Below are positions 25,801 through 33,396 of a stretch of DNA of 64,000 nucleotides, one piece after another (position 1 is the stretch's first letter; each line of letters starts with the position of its first letter). Source of the DNA: Streptomyces hilarionis (GTDB lineage: Bacteria; Actinomycetota; Actinomycetes; Streptomycetales; Streptomycetaceae); assembly GCF_024539675.1 (NCBI RefSeq), contig NZ_JAHHIT010000044.1, positions 1-64,000 on the forward strand. The letters run 5' to 3'. The position numbers and the translations under genes are program-made. The notes beneath the pieces were generated by a model. It was not told the DNA's origin, made no database searches, and was given only the letters and a program-made list of their open reading frames with translations.

Positions 25801-25863
25801 GAGCAGGACCACGCACTGCGTGCGCACTGCCGCGAGGAGTTCCTCACCTGGTGAACCGGCCAC
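22834..25863 (-). CDS. DUF6603-type large protein, first gene of operon
   Basis: A 1009-aa protein whose central part (about residues 430-770) matches my memory of DUF6603: GIQVGFGFAVSGVGGILG, DRDALMAAVADGRAAPLLFP, FVVGPMFELSWGG, the long beta-strand series, AYVAVTSNSVQFGARVELSA and GFDALFEWDPFHFSVH, ending with EGPAPWRLKGTGRVE. The alternating hydrophobic pattern predicts a large beta-solenoid or barrel-like structure. I place the start at the GTG at 25863, the first plausible start of the protein-like region; the ribosome site (GGGA) is weak, so it could differ. A TTA codon (Leu168, bases 25360-25362) suggests bldA dependence of the whole operon. The biological role of DUF6603 is not known to me. 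Confidence 0.78.
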   Translation of the reverse strand: MAGSPGEELLAAVRTQCVVLLDAARRSLESAGRLEPLTAAGDEWAGTALAPHLLQRLPDVDAGQPGVAALLRGLGRLGTPEASGGPVHVGLHGWDAAGGPGQGRGPALALRVDTPGGTPLAAAVAVTGGPAGPLLWVVASGSGAAEGAVVGADGDITCSASGTLDGRLLLTCTLDGTVEVVEASPGDNVSLTLSGRPADLLAARGVGLRLGDAALQCDIVVGAEGGAHAKLDARLPAAALVFDTGMAQALLGRLELPVGFSFGLAEGGARLNDDPGLKVSLPTPGPIGPLAPKALAAILGFEQGAEALTLRLGFEADVRTAVSAVPAQAALDGLTTTLPVRLGAEALGPDLDGITGGPPDGVSIAVTAGPIAAAGLLDLGRPGEYTGALVVRIPPMSVSAFGVLGLPDTSTGTPLSFLVVLGVRFPLPGIQVGFGFAVSGVGGILGAGRRIDRDALMAAVADGRAAPLLFPADPGAALATLGDTMSALFPACPGRFVVGPMFELSWGGRLLRLALGVVAELSVSAGDGGDAAPPRFTVLGKLTLMVPDEVAPLITVQATLMADIDIATPAFTAFANLTGSQLAGLPLTGDLYLLVRGGSDPAFVFSAGGLHPAYRAPAGVPALRRIGMRLGMPLVELRCEAYVAVTSNSVQFGARVELSAELAECGLSGHFGFDALFEWDPFHFSVHASAAVAVEVMGETLMGVSLDLLVEGPAPWRLKGTGRVETFLFDVPFSIDETWGGPPPVGQPPPRLGDLLAAEFAKPQSWRAQAAPEVLAGVQLTQEAADGIAAGTVVHPLGTLQVRQRLMPLEVPIDRFAGAGVPRQTWSVSEPRLVRRDAQAVVSDATDIRPVTEQFALGQFQTLSHEEQLSRPAFQDMACGVTFGAGGLQHADGPRTVTLEWEVKSFVAEGDEALAPLRTWDGLSGVQQMPLGERFRLDDWLRPPDERVETGPQPLTTAFASDVAPTARVADTPSFAAEAQARALAATLDAAASFGRLASVSVVETWELV

Positions 25864-26344
25864 GACGTCATCCCGATGCGCGTGTGACGTGCTTGCTTCG
25901 GCCCCTCCTCCTGTCGACGCTAGCAGGGGCGGCCACCCTCCGCGACCGAGAGGGCGGGCCGCGTCCGGCGCTGTGGACCGCCGGGGCGGAGGACGTCGGT
26001 GAAGGTCAACGCCCTTGCCGTCGCGTGGACTTGTGAGCACGCGGCTCTGCTGCGGAACCGCCGGGGGAGGGGCCCGCTCGCGGTGTCCCTCACGGGCCGC
26101 TGTCGATGACGACGGAATGACGGTGCGCTGACGCCGTGTCCGTACCGTCGAAGGACGGTACGGACCGCACGTCGCCGCCGGTCACGACTGCCGTCCTGTC
26201 CGGTGCCACGCCGGCCGTCCGCGCTCGCGGATCACCGCGCAGCCGGCGGCCCCGGTACCTCGGCGGAGCCGCTGACGGGCATGACGCTGATGGTGGCCCG
26301 AGCCGGTCCGAGCGGGCGGCGGGCGCACCGGGAAAGGAACGACC
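25864..26344. other. Divergent promoter region of the giant-protein locus
   Basis: About 480 bp without a supported gene separate the DUF6603-type gene from the divergent 168-aa gene. It must hold the promoters for both. I see no clear operator palindrome. Confidence 0.5.
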
Positions 26345-26851
26345 ATGTCGGCCACAGCACTGGAACTGGGGGAGATCGTCCAGGTCGAGGTACGGGACGC
26401 GGCGGGGGTGGTGACGGACTTCTCGCACGACTACGCGGTCGACGCCAGCCGTCTGCTGCGGATTCCCTCGCTGAACATGATCCTGGCCGAGGGCAAGCCC
26501 CTGACGCCGGACCTGCGGGCCGAGATCGAGAACCGGTTCGTGACGGACGGCATCCTCACCACCGTCACCGTCAATCTCGGGATGCGGGGCGACCGGGTGG
26601 ACCTGGAGAACACCATCCAGCCGGGGGACAAGCTCTTCGTGCGGATGCTCAACCCCGACGGCACCATCGATGCGAGTTCCGGCTCGTTCCCGGTGGACGG
26701 CTCCGGCAGCATCAACATGCCCTTCCTGGGCGGGGTGCTCCTGCGCGACAACCGCTTCTTCGAGGCGGAGCACCAGATCGAGCAGGGACTGCTGGACGCC
26801 CAGATCTTCACGCAGCCGCTGGTCAACGTGACCCGCGTGGAACTCTTCTGA
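26345..26851 (+). CDS. 168-aa protein with polysaccharide-export-like C-terminus
   Basis: A soluble 168-aa protein. The C-terminal third follows the pattern of the Poly_export/SLBB-type beta-grasp domain of Wza-like exporters: a GSINMPFLGGVLLRDNRFFE core, then EAEHQIEQGLLDAQIFTQPL and VNVTRVE, equivalent to G-x-I-x-x-P-x-L-G followed by the E-A-E helix and the P-x-V-x-V strand. The first 110 residues (LELGEIVQVEVRDAAGVVTD; NTIQPGDKLFVRML) also look beta-rich. There is no signal peptide or lipobox, unlike true exporters. AAAGGA precedes the ATG. It is divergent from the giant-protein operon and the likeliest partner of that system. Confidence 0.72.
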   Translation: MSATALELGEIVQVEVRDAAGVVTDFSHDYAVDASRLLRIPSLNMILAEGKPLTPDLRAEIENRFVTDGILTTVTVNLGMRGDRVDLENTIQPGDKLFVRMLNPDGTIDASSGSFPVDGSGSINMPFLGGVLLRDNRFFEAEHQIEQGLLDAQIFTQPLVNVTRVELF

Positions 26852-26866
26852 GCCTCCGCTCCCACG

Positions 26867-26883
26867 GGCGGGCCTCGCCCGCC
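26867..26883 (+). terminator. Terminator-like hairpin
   Basis: GGCGGGC-CTC-GCCCGCC is a perfect 7-bp stem 15 bases after the stop of the 168-aa gene. There is no T-run, which is common for Streptomyces terminators. Confidence 0.55.
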
Positions 26884-27061
26884 GCAGTGTCTCGTTCAAC
26901 TCGGGCCCGCATGGACGCGGCGGCGGCCGACGCGGGCCGCCCCCCCTCGACGTCGAAGTGACGGGCCTCACAGCGAACGGAAAACCCGTCACCCGCGCCG
27001 GGCGTCCACCGAGGCGGTGCGGCAGCCCGCCCACCCACCCCGGCGACCCTTTGCCCGCGTG

Positions 27062-27700
27062 TCAGCGGCGGACCAGCACCGCATGCGTGACGGTCGGCGA
27101 GCCGACCAGCTCGGACACCCGGTAGCCGTCGATCCCGTCCCCCAGATGGTCGAGCAACCGCTCCCCGCGCCCGATGAGCAAGGGCGCGATCGCCAGGTGG
27201 AGCTCGTCGATCAACCCGGCGCCCAGATACTGCCGGATGACCGCCGCGCCGCCGCCGATCCGGACGTCTTCGCCGCCCGCCGCGTCGAACGCACGCTGCA
27301 ACACCGTCTCCAACGGCTCGTCGGTGAAGTGGAAGGTCGTTCCGCCCGCCATCTCCAGCGTCGGGCGCACGTGGTGGGTGTGCACGAAAACGTCGTGGTG
27401 GTAGGGCGGGTTGTCGCCCCACCAGCCCTGCCAGGACTCGTCCTCCCAGGGCCCGCGCTGCGGCCCGAACATGTTCCGCCCCATGATCGTGGCACCGATG
27501 TTCTGCTCGCCTCGGGCGAAGTAGTCGACGTCGGTTCCGCTCTTCCCCGCGGCGGAGTCCGTCGCCGCGGAGATCAACCAGCTGTGCAGGTCGTCACCCC
27601 AGCCGACACCGTCGCCGAACGGAGCGTCCAGTCGCTGGTTCGCACCGGCCATGAAGCCGTCGAGGGAGATCGTGACGTTGTGTACGCGGACCTTGGGCAT
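27062..27700 (-). CDS. Dihydrofolate reductase family (RibD-C-like) protein
   Basis: A 212-aa RibD C-terminal/DHFR-fold protein: VRVHNVTISLDGFMAGANQR at the N-terminus, NIGATIMGRNMFGPQRGPW (substrate loop), and EDVRIGGGAAVIRQYL with LIDELHLAIAPLLIG as the nucleotide-binding end. These proteins are NADPH-dependent reductases of uncertain substrate, distinct from the essential folate enzyme. AGAGG sits nine bases before the ATG at 27700. It is a lone gene. Confidence 0.87.
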   Translation of the reverse strand: MPKVRVHNVTISLDGFMAGANQRLDAPFGDGVGWGDDLHSWLISAATDSAAGKSGTDVDYFARGEQNIGATIMGRNMFGPQRGPWEDESWQGWWGDNPPYHHDVFVHTHHVRPTLEMAGGTTFHFTDEPLETVLQRAFDAAGGEDVRIGGGAAVIRQYLGAGLIDELHLAIAPLLIGRGERLLDHLGDGIDGYRVSELVGSPTVTHAVLVRR

Positions 27701-28077
27701 GGCTTTCGCCTCTCGTGTCGACGGCCTTCTCTCACCCCTGCGTCGAACAGAGCCTGCCGGGATCGACATCCCCGCGCACGTTCTTGCGGCGTGCCATACG
27801 GGTACACGGCACCGCGCGCCGGCATCGAGGACGCGGCGCGGCCGGGGCGACGACGAGCACCGGCGCGCCGGCTCCACCCCGACTGTCTTCACCCGCCGGC
27901 AGGCGGCCTCGCGTCCCTGTGCCAGCGGACGGACCGAGTGAGAAAGGCCACCGTGGGCTCAGTGCCCAAGCAGCGCCGTCCCGAAGGCGCGATGATCAGG
28001 AGTCGGACCAGGGCGGCCTGTTGTGAAAGTGGATCAAGGCCGTGGATCATCAGGGAATCCGACATCGAGGGGGCGAC
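27701..28077. other. Divergent intergenic region, no gene recognised
   Basis: The region separates the DHFR-like and SRPBCC genes. No convincing coding frame or RNA is visible. It presumably holds both promoters. Confidence 0.5.
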
Positions 28078-28608
28078 GTGCGCTATATCGACGGTCCGAG
28101 CGTGCACTGTGATGTTCATGTCGAGGCAGCTGTCCCGCGGGTCTGGGATCTGGTGACCGACATTCGCCTGCCTGCCCGGCTCAGCCCGGAACTACAGCGG
28201 GTCGAATGGCTCGACGGCGCGGACCGGCCCTTGGTGGGTGCGTGCTTCGAGGGCTACAACCATCACCAGCAGCTCGGCGAGTGGCGGACCGTCTCCCATG
28301 TGGTCGAGCTGGACGAGCAACAGGTGTTCGCCTGGGCGGTCACGGATGCGGACGGCCGGTTTGGCGAGCCGACGTCGGATCCGGCTACCTCCATGGCGTC
28401 CTGGCGCTACGAACTCGAGGCCGAGGGCGGCGGCACCCGACTGCGGCAGTCGGCCCGCATCGGGCCGGCCCGCAGCGGAGTCACGCTGGCCCTCGAACGC
28501 TGGCCGGACCGGGAGAAGGAGATCATCGCCTTCCGGCTGAAGGAGCTGCGCGCCGGGATGGAAGCCACCCTTTGCGGAATCAAGGCGCTGGCTGAGAAAG
28601 GCGCTTGA
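28078..28608 (+). CDS. SRPBCC family protein
   Basis: A 176-aa protein with the START-like/polyketide-cyclase fold: SVHCDVHVEAAVPRVWDLVT as the first strand and helix, then LSPELQRVEWLDGADRPLVG, and a long C-terminal helix (EIIAFRLKELRAGMEATLCG). The family binds hydrophobic ligands or works in cyclisation and stress. The GTG at 28078 is preceded by GAGGGGG six bases upstream; an upstream in-frame GTG (28042) has a weak site. No biosynthetic neighbour indicates the ligand. Confidence 0.85.
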   Translation: MRYIDGPSVHCDVHVEAAVPRVWDLVTDIRLPARLSPELQRVEWLDGADRPLVGACFEGYNHHQQLGEWRTVSHVVELDEQQVFAWAVTDADGRFGEPTSDPATSMASWRYELEAEGGGTRLRQSARIGPARSGVTLALERWPDREKEIIAFRLKELRAGMEATLCGIKALAEKGA

Positions 28609-28627
28609 GGTCCTGCCGCAAGGGGTG

Positions 28628-28855
28628 TCACGGCCACTCGTTGACGGCCGCGACACCGTCGCCTCGTGGCGCACCGCGAACGTGTCGTGTCGCGTGGCTT
28701 CCCGGCGCCTTTTCGAGGCGGTCAGTACCGCACTTGACGGCGTAACGCTCGTGGTCGTCCATCCGGTCGAACTTCGGCGGCCGACCGCCAAGCGAGCCGC
28801 GTTACTTGCGGTTGCGGGCCCGGTCGGCCTTGTCCAGGATGGTTCAGCGGATGCC
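28628..28855 (-). pseudogene. Decayed IS5-family transposase C-terminus
   Basis: Read on the minus strand, the segment matches the end of an IS5-type transposase: GIR-stop-TILDKADRARNRK-stop, RGSLGGRPPKFDRMDDHERY, AVKCGTDRLEK, then a frameshift to KRRREATRHDTFAVRHEATV, and a shift back to VAAVNEWP-stop. Intact relatives read GRPPKFD...[38 protein letters not shown]. With two in-frame stops and two frameshifts it is clearly dead. The N-terminal half is missing. Confidence 0.75.
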
Positions 28856-28885
28856 GCCATGCCGCACTCGGTCCCCTGGCCTCCG

Positions 28886-29179
28886 TCAGTCGCTGCCTTC
28901 GACGATGCGGAAGTCGCGTTCGACGCCGTCGGCGAGGGCGGCCAGCGCCTCCTGGTAGGCCGCACTCTCGTACGCCGCCACGGCCTGCTCGAAGCTGTCG
29001 AACTCGACCAGGACGGTGCGCTCGGCGATTCCGGCGCCGTGTGCCACGACCCGACCGCCACGGACGAGGGTCCGACCGCCCGCGGCTTTGACGGCCGCAG
29101 CGGCCAGCGCGTTGTAGGCGTCCAGCTTCTCAGGGTCCGCGATGGTGCGGTAGGCGCTGACCCAGTAGCCCTTGGGCAT
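28886..29179 (-). CDS. DUF1330 domain protein
   Basis: A 97-aa protein of the DUF1330 family (ferredoxin-like alpha+beta barrel): MPKGYWVSAYRTIADPEKLD, GGRTLVRGGRVVAHGAG, RTVLVEFDSFEQAVAAYES and a Y-Q-E-A-L helix. GGAGG precedes the ATG by four bases. Family members are small dimeric proteins of unknown role. It lies 36 bp downstream of the MFS gene on the same strand, so it may be the last gene of the MarR-MFS operon. Confidence 0.88.
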   Translation of the reverse strand: MPKGYWVSAYRTIADPEKLDAYNALAAAAVKAAGGRTLVRGGRVVAHGAGIAERTVLVEFDSFEQAVAAYESAAYQEALAALADGVERDFRIVEGSD

Positions 29180-29214
29180 GGAACCTCCGGAGTGGGGATG
29201 AGTGAGTCTGGCTC

Positions 29215-30648
29215 TTACGGATGAGTCTCGGACAAGTGTCGGCGGGCGAGAGCGAGGCCTGCCAGTGTCGTGACCGCCATACAGCCGATACCGACCAGTG
29301 CCGCGGTGGTGTAGGCGCCGTCGTCGGGGAAGAGGCGGCCGGGGCCGGTCCCGGTGGCGAGAATCAGGCCGCCGATGGCGCTGCCCAGGGAGTAACCGAC
29401 GCTGCGGACCACGTAGTTGAAGCTCATGGCGCTGGACGTCTCGCTCTTGAGGGTCACGGCCAAGATGACGCCGGGCATCGCGGCCGAGAAGCCGCCGACG
29501 CCGAAGCCGAGCACGCCCATCGCCGCGAACAGTTCGACCAGGTCCGACCGGGCCGCCGCGAACAGGGCGAACCCGCCGCCGACCACGACGGCGCTGCCGG
29601 CCAGGAGCAGGGGGCCGGCGATCCGGGTCCGGAGTCGGGGGGTGAGCTTGCCGGCGACGAACCCCAGCACCGAGAACGGGACGAGGACCAGCCCGGCGAC
29701 GAAGGTCGTCAGCCCGAAGCCGTAGCCGGCGCCGTGCGGCGTCTGCGCGTACCGGGTGATGAGCGTGAGCAGGAGGTACATGCCGATCCCGCCGACGAAC
29801 ATGGCGAGGTTCGCCCCGGCGACCGCCGGATGCCGCACCGCCCGCACATCGACCAGGGGCGTCGTGCTGCGCAGCTCGATGACGGTCCAGCCGCAGAGCA
29901 GCGCCGCCGCGACGACGGCGAGGCTCCCCGCCACAGCAAGGTGACTGTTCCACAGACCCCGTTCGCCGGCGAGGAACAGCACCAGGAACAGCGCGGCGGC
30001 CAGGACGACCGCGCCCGCCACGTCCACCCGGGCGGAACGGCCCTCCGGGGCTTCGGGCATGGAACGCCACGCGGTCAGGAGGGCGGCGGCGGTGACGACC
30101 AGGCCGAAGCCGTAGGCGGCCCGCACCCCGCCGAGCTCGGCGAGCAGGGCGGCCAGCGGGTAGCCGACGCCGGCCCCGATGATCGAGACCACCGAGATCA
30201 GGGCGATCGCCGCCGCGCTGCGCTCCTCGGGGAGATGGTCCCTGGCCACGCCCATCATCAGCGCCGTCAGTCCGAGCCCGACGCCCTGGGCCGCCCTGCC
30301 GGCCAGCAGCCATGGGAACGGCAGCGGCAGCACGGTGAGCGCGCTGCCCGCGACGACCACCGTGAGCGTGGCGAGGATCGTGGCCCGCCGGTGCGGGCCG
30401 GCTCCGAGCCGGCCGAGGACCGGCGTGGCGACGGCCCCGCTGAGCAGCGCGACCGTCAGCGTCCACTGCGCGCTGCCGAGCGAGACGTGGAACGAGGTCG
30501 CGACGCTGGTGATGAGCGGCGTCCCGAGGCTGGCGACCGCCGCCACCACCAGAGAGATGAACATCAGGGCGGGAACCAGCAACCCCGCCTCGGAACGCGC
30601 CGCACGGACCCCCTTCACCGCGGCCCCGTCGACCGGCTGCCCGGTCAC
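29215..30648 (-). CDS. MFS drug efflux transporter (DHA2-like)
   Basis: A 477-aa major facilitator with about fourteen hydrophobic segments, in line with the DHA2 drug:H+ antiporters. The conserved intracellular loop appears as GRLGAGPHRRATI, and motif-C-like ISVVSIIGAGVGYPLAALLA follows. The GTG start overlaps the MarR stop by four bases (GTGA). Export of a drug or antibiotic controlled by the MarR protein is the standard interpretation. Confidence 0.88.
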   Translation of the reverse strand: MTGQPVDGAAVKGVRAARSEAGLLVPALMFISLVVAAVASLGTPLITSVATSFHVSLGSAQWTLTVALLSGAVATPVLGRLGAGPHRRATILATLTVVVAGSALTVLPLPFPWLLAGRAAQGVGLGLTALMMGVARDHLPEERSAAAIALISVVSIIGAGVGYPLAALLAELGGVRAAYGFGLVVTAAALLTAWRSMPEAPEGRSARVDVAGAVVLAAALFLVLFLAGERGLWNSHLAVAGSLAVVAAALLCGWTVIELRSTTPLVDVRAVRHPAVAGANLAMFVGGIGMYLLLTLITRYAQTPHGAGYGFGLTTFVAGLVLVPFSVLGFVAGKLTPRLRTRIAGPLLLAGSAVVVGGGFALFAAARSDLVELFAAMGVLGFGVGGFSAAMPGVILAVTLKSETSSAMSFNYVVRSVGYSLGSAIGGLILATGTGPGRLFPDDGAYTTAALVGIGCMAVTTLAGLALARRHLSETHP

Positions 30649-31103
30649 TGCTTCGGCTCTTCGCGGTCCCGGTATTCGAGTTCTGCCAGATGTTTCAGCG
30701 CCGGGAGGGCTGCCACCAGTGCCTCGACCTCGTCGTCGGTGAGCTGACCGATCAACCGCTCGAGCGCGTGGACGCCCGCTTGGCGCCGTGTCCGGACGTA
30801 GGAAGCGCCGGCCTCGGTCAGGCACACCAGCGTGACCCGCTTGTCGGCTGCGTCGCCCCGCCGCTCGACCAGGCCCGACTCCTCCATCACCCGGACCAGG
30901 GAGGTCATCGCGGGCTGAGTGACGCCTTCGACCGCGGCCAGATCGGTGATGCGCCGCGGACCGGTCCGGTCCAGGGTGGCCAGGGTGGCGGCGGACGTCA
31001 GGCTCATGTCCCGGGGCAGGCGCCGCGCGGCTCTGGTGGCCAGGCCGTAGAGGGCAGCCCCGATGGCGGCGGACGCGCCGGGAGCGGTGTCTTGGCGACT
31101 CAT
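30645..31103 (-). CDS. MarR family transcriptional regulator
   Basis: A 152-aa MarR protein: winged helix LTSAATLATLDRTGPRRITD, then LAAVEGVTQPAMTSLVRVME and the wing VERRGDAADKRVTLVCLTEA, followed by the C-terminal dimerisation helices. It is the first gene of an operon with the MFS exporter, coupled by a 4-nt overlap. A dyad with TA-rich centre directly upstream is the expected autoregulatory site. Confidence 0.92.
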   Translation of the reverse strand: MSRQDTAPGASAAIGAALYGLATRAARRLPRDMSLTSAATLATLDRTGPRRITDLAAVEGVTQPAMTSLVRVMEESGLVERRGDAADKRVTLVCLTEAGASYVRTRRQAGVHALERLIGQLTDDEVEALVAALPALKHLAELEYRDREEPKQ

Positions 31104-31111
31104 GCACGAAG

Positions 31112-31139
31112 CATAGCAAGTTTATATTTATAGTCTATG
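31112..31139. promoter_or_regulatory. AT-rich dyad, likely MarR operator/promoter
   Basis: CATAG-N18-CTATG flanks an unusually AT-rich core (TTTATATTTATAG) immediately upstream of the marR-like start. The low GC stands out in this sequence and fits a promoter region with a MarR-binding dyad. Confidence 0.5.
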
Positions 31140-31397
31140 TAAATGTCGGAAGGGGTCGGCACCGGCACCGCGACCCACGCCTGGGCGCCGAGGGCACCCA
31201 TCGAGGAGTTCGCGGAGTTCGAGGGGGTCGAAGGGGTCGAGGAGTTCGAAGACGGCCACCGCGGACGCCGGTGCCGCTACCGGTGACCTCGCGCTCAAGC
31301 TCCCTTGCTGTGACCGGAATTGTGCAGCACTCGAGGCCGAAGTCATCCACCGGATTGTGGGCGCGCAAGGTCTGCCCGTTCGGTTAGGGTGCGCCGA

Positions 31398-31745
31398 ATG
31401 AACGACAGCACTTCAAGGCAGCACTCAACGGCGTCTCAGACCCTGTACTTCCACCCCGACTATCTCGACGCCGTACGCGCGGGGCGGAAGACGACCACGA
31501 TCCGTTTCCGGGACCCGGTGGGGACGGGCCCGGTGAGCCTGGTGTTCGAGTTGGACGACGAGGTGACGCTGCCGGGACTCGTCACGCAGGTCACGGCCAA
31601 GACGGTTGCCCAGCTGAGCGAGTCGGACGCCCGGGCGGACGGCTTCCGTGATCTCGCCGAGCTTCACGACAGACTGCGGTTCCACTACTCCCGGATCGAG
31701 CCGACCGACACGATCGCCATCGTGCACTTTCGATTGGTTGAGTAG
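31398..31745 (+). CDS. ASCH domain protein
   Basis: A 115-aa protein with the ASCH/PUA-like core: TLYFHPDYLDAVRAGRKTTT then IRFRDPVG and SLVFELDDEVTLPGLVTQV, ending TIAIVHFRLVE. ASCH domains bind RNA or act as small nucleotide-modifying enzymes. The basic AGRKTTTIRFRD segment is the typical ligand-facing stretch. It is a single gene preceded by about 250 bp of low-complexity sequence. The role is not known. Confidence 0.75.
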   Translation: MNDSTSRQHSTASQTLYFHPDYLDAVRAGRKTTTIRFRDPVGTGPVSLVFELDDEVTLPGLVTQVTAKTVAQLSESDARADGFRDLAELHDRLRFHYSRIEPTDTIAIVHFRLVE

Positions 31746-31827
31746 GCGAGTGGCCCCCAAGCATCGGCTGAGTGACTCCCCGGATCACGCCGTTGGGGAT
31801 GCAGCGCCGCGTAGTGACCGGCCGATG

Positions 31828-33183
31828 TCAGGAGACGCTCGCGAGGATTTTCTTCGCCGCCTCGGCCGCCGCCCGGCCGCCGCCCACCGCGTCGGCGTCG
31901 GCCGCGCAGGGCAGGCCGCCGACGCGGACGGCTACGGCGATATGCCGACCGTTGGTCGCCTTGGTGTGGCCGATGAACCACGAGGCGGCCGAGTTCCCCC
32001 TGCCGCAGGGGACCCACCCCGTCTGTCCGTTGCTCCCGAGGGCCGCCCGCAACGCGTCAGCAGTGCTCCGCGACATCGCCTTGATGGAGACAGCACCGTC
32101 AGCGGCCTGCGACTGCTGCGTGGCGTCGTCCGCCTTCGCAGTCTCTTCCACCAGGCGCGGGGCCATCACTTGACCGCCGTTGGCGACGGCTGCGGCGACT
32201 CGCGCCATTTGCAACGGAGTTGCCCTGACGTCGCCGGTCCCCATCCCGGCAAGGGCCGTCTCGGGGGCCGTCGTGTCGTCACGGATGGAGGTGCTTGTGG
32301 CAACGGGAAGGGGAACCATGAGGGTGTCGTCGTCGAAGCCGAATTTCTGCGCCGCGGCGCGTAGTCGGTTCTGCCCGAGGTCGACGGCCATCTTGGTGAA
32401 CACGTTGGTGCAGGAGCGGCGCAGCGCCACTGTGATCGAGGCGTTCTCACACTGCGACGATGCGCCTTTCACTCGCTTGGTCGAGAGGGGGAGCACATAG
32501 GTGAGCGGGCTGACGGTGGCGTCGCCCGCCGTTGCGTACAGGCCTTGATCCAGGGCTGCGGCTGCGACGACGACGCTGAAGGTCGTCCCCGGCGCATCGG
32601 CCTGCTTCAGGGCCCGGTTGAGCATCGGTGAACGGCTGTCGGCGGTGGCCGACTTCCACGCCTGGGCGTCCTTCTCACTGTTGCCGCTGAACTGCGCAGG
32701 GTCGTAGGAAGGGGTGCTCACGAGGGCGAGAAGCTTTCCGGAATTCGCGTCTAGCGCTACGGCGGCGCCCTGCTGGTCGCCCAGCGCGTTGAACGCGGTT
32801 TTCTGAACGACGGGGTCGATGGTTGTCGTGACGTCACGCGGCGCGCCGGAAGTCAGGGAGTCGTTGTACAGGGCCTCGAGACCCGTGTTGCCAAAGGCCA
32901 ACGACCTATAGCCCGTGACCGGCGCATAGAGCGGGCCGTCCGCGTACGTGCGCCGGTAGGGGACCTTCGCGAGGTTGGTGGACTGCGAACCGGTGACGGC
33001 CTGCCCGCCGACGAGAATGTCACCCAGTCCACGGTGCGACGCCGGCGCGGACGTGGAGGCACGTTTCGTCGAGGAGTCGTCCGCGGTGCCGGTGTGCGTG
33101 TCCCGCGCGCAGCCGCTGGTCACCGCGGCGAGAGCAACGAGGACCCCCGAGACGCGAAGCGTCCCTCTCGTGGTCGTGAGCAT
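31828..33183 (-). CDS. PbpA-like transpeptidase homologue lacking catalytic motifs
   Basis: A 451-aa homologue of actinobacterial PbpA-type class B penicillin-binding proteins (GGQAVTGSQ, RRTYADGPLYAPVTGYRSLA, GAAVALDANSGKLLALVSTP, SPMLNRALKQADAPGTTF). The N-terminus is a lipoprotein-like signal ending AAVTSGC. All three active-site motifs are altered: the S-x-x-K is T200-T-F-S203, the S-x-N is S257-C-T259, and the K-T-G is Q387-T-G389. With neither the nucleophilic Ser nor its Lys, acylation by peptidoglycan or beta-lactams should be impossible. The frame is intact over full length, so it is a pseudoenzyme rather than a pseudogene, perhaps a regulatory or scaffold protein of wall synthesis. 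Confidence 0.85.
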   Translation of the reverse strand: MLTTTRGTLRVSGVLVALAAVTSGCARDTHTGTADDSSTKRASTSAPASHRGLGDILVGGQAVTGSQSTNLAKVPYRRTYADGPLYAPVTGYRSLAFGNTGLEALYNDSLTSGAPRDVTTTIDPVVQKTAFNALGDQQGAAVALDANSGKLLALVSTPSYDPAQFSGNSEKDAQAWKSATADSRSPMLNRALKQADAPGTTFSVVVAAAALDQGLYATAGDATVSPLTYVLPLSTKRVKGASSQCENASITVALRRSCTNVFTKMAVDLGQNRLRAAAQKFGFDDDTLMVPLPVATSTSIRDDTTAPETALAGMGTGDVRATPLQMARVAAAVANGGQVMAPRLVEETAKADDATQQSQAADGAVSIKAMSRSTADALRAALGSNGQTGWVPCGRGNSAASWFIGHTKATNGRHIAVAVRVGGLPCAADADAVGGGRAAAEAAKKILASVS

Positions 33184-33396
33184 GGCAGCAATCTTAGAGA
33201 AGGCCGCGAAGCAGGAGGGCAGTTCGCCACGACCGCTCCACTGAGGTCCCGACTCCAGAGTGGAACAGGCTCGACTCCTCTGGCAAGCCGCAGCCCCACC
33301 CCATCGACCGCGCGCTTGCGACTCTTTACTGCGTGGCGATGTACGGCTGACCGGGCCGCCTGCCGAACCCGTTGGCTCCTCTCATTCCTCTTCGTC

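Noticed and set aside
12407..26851. Giant-protein locus as a contractile injection system or phage tail
   Set aside because: No sheath, tube, baseplate, tape-measure or AAA+ genes can be recognised. The idea was kept only as a loose analogy.
31140..31397. Low-complexity frame rich in FELLDPFDPLELRELLDG
   Set aside because: Produced by short GTTCGA/GGTCGA iterations; no ribosome site or homologous pattern recognised.
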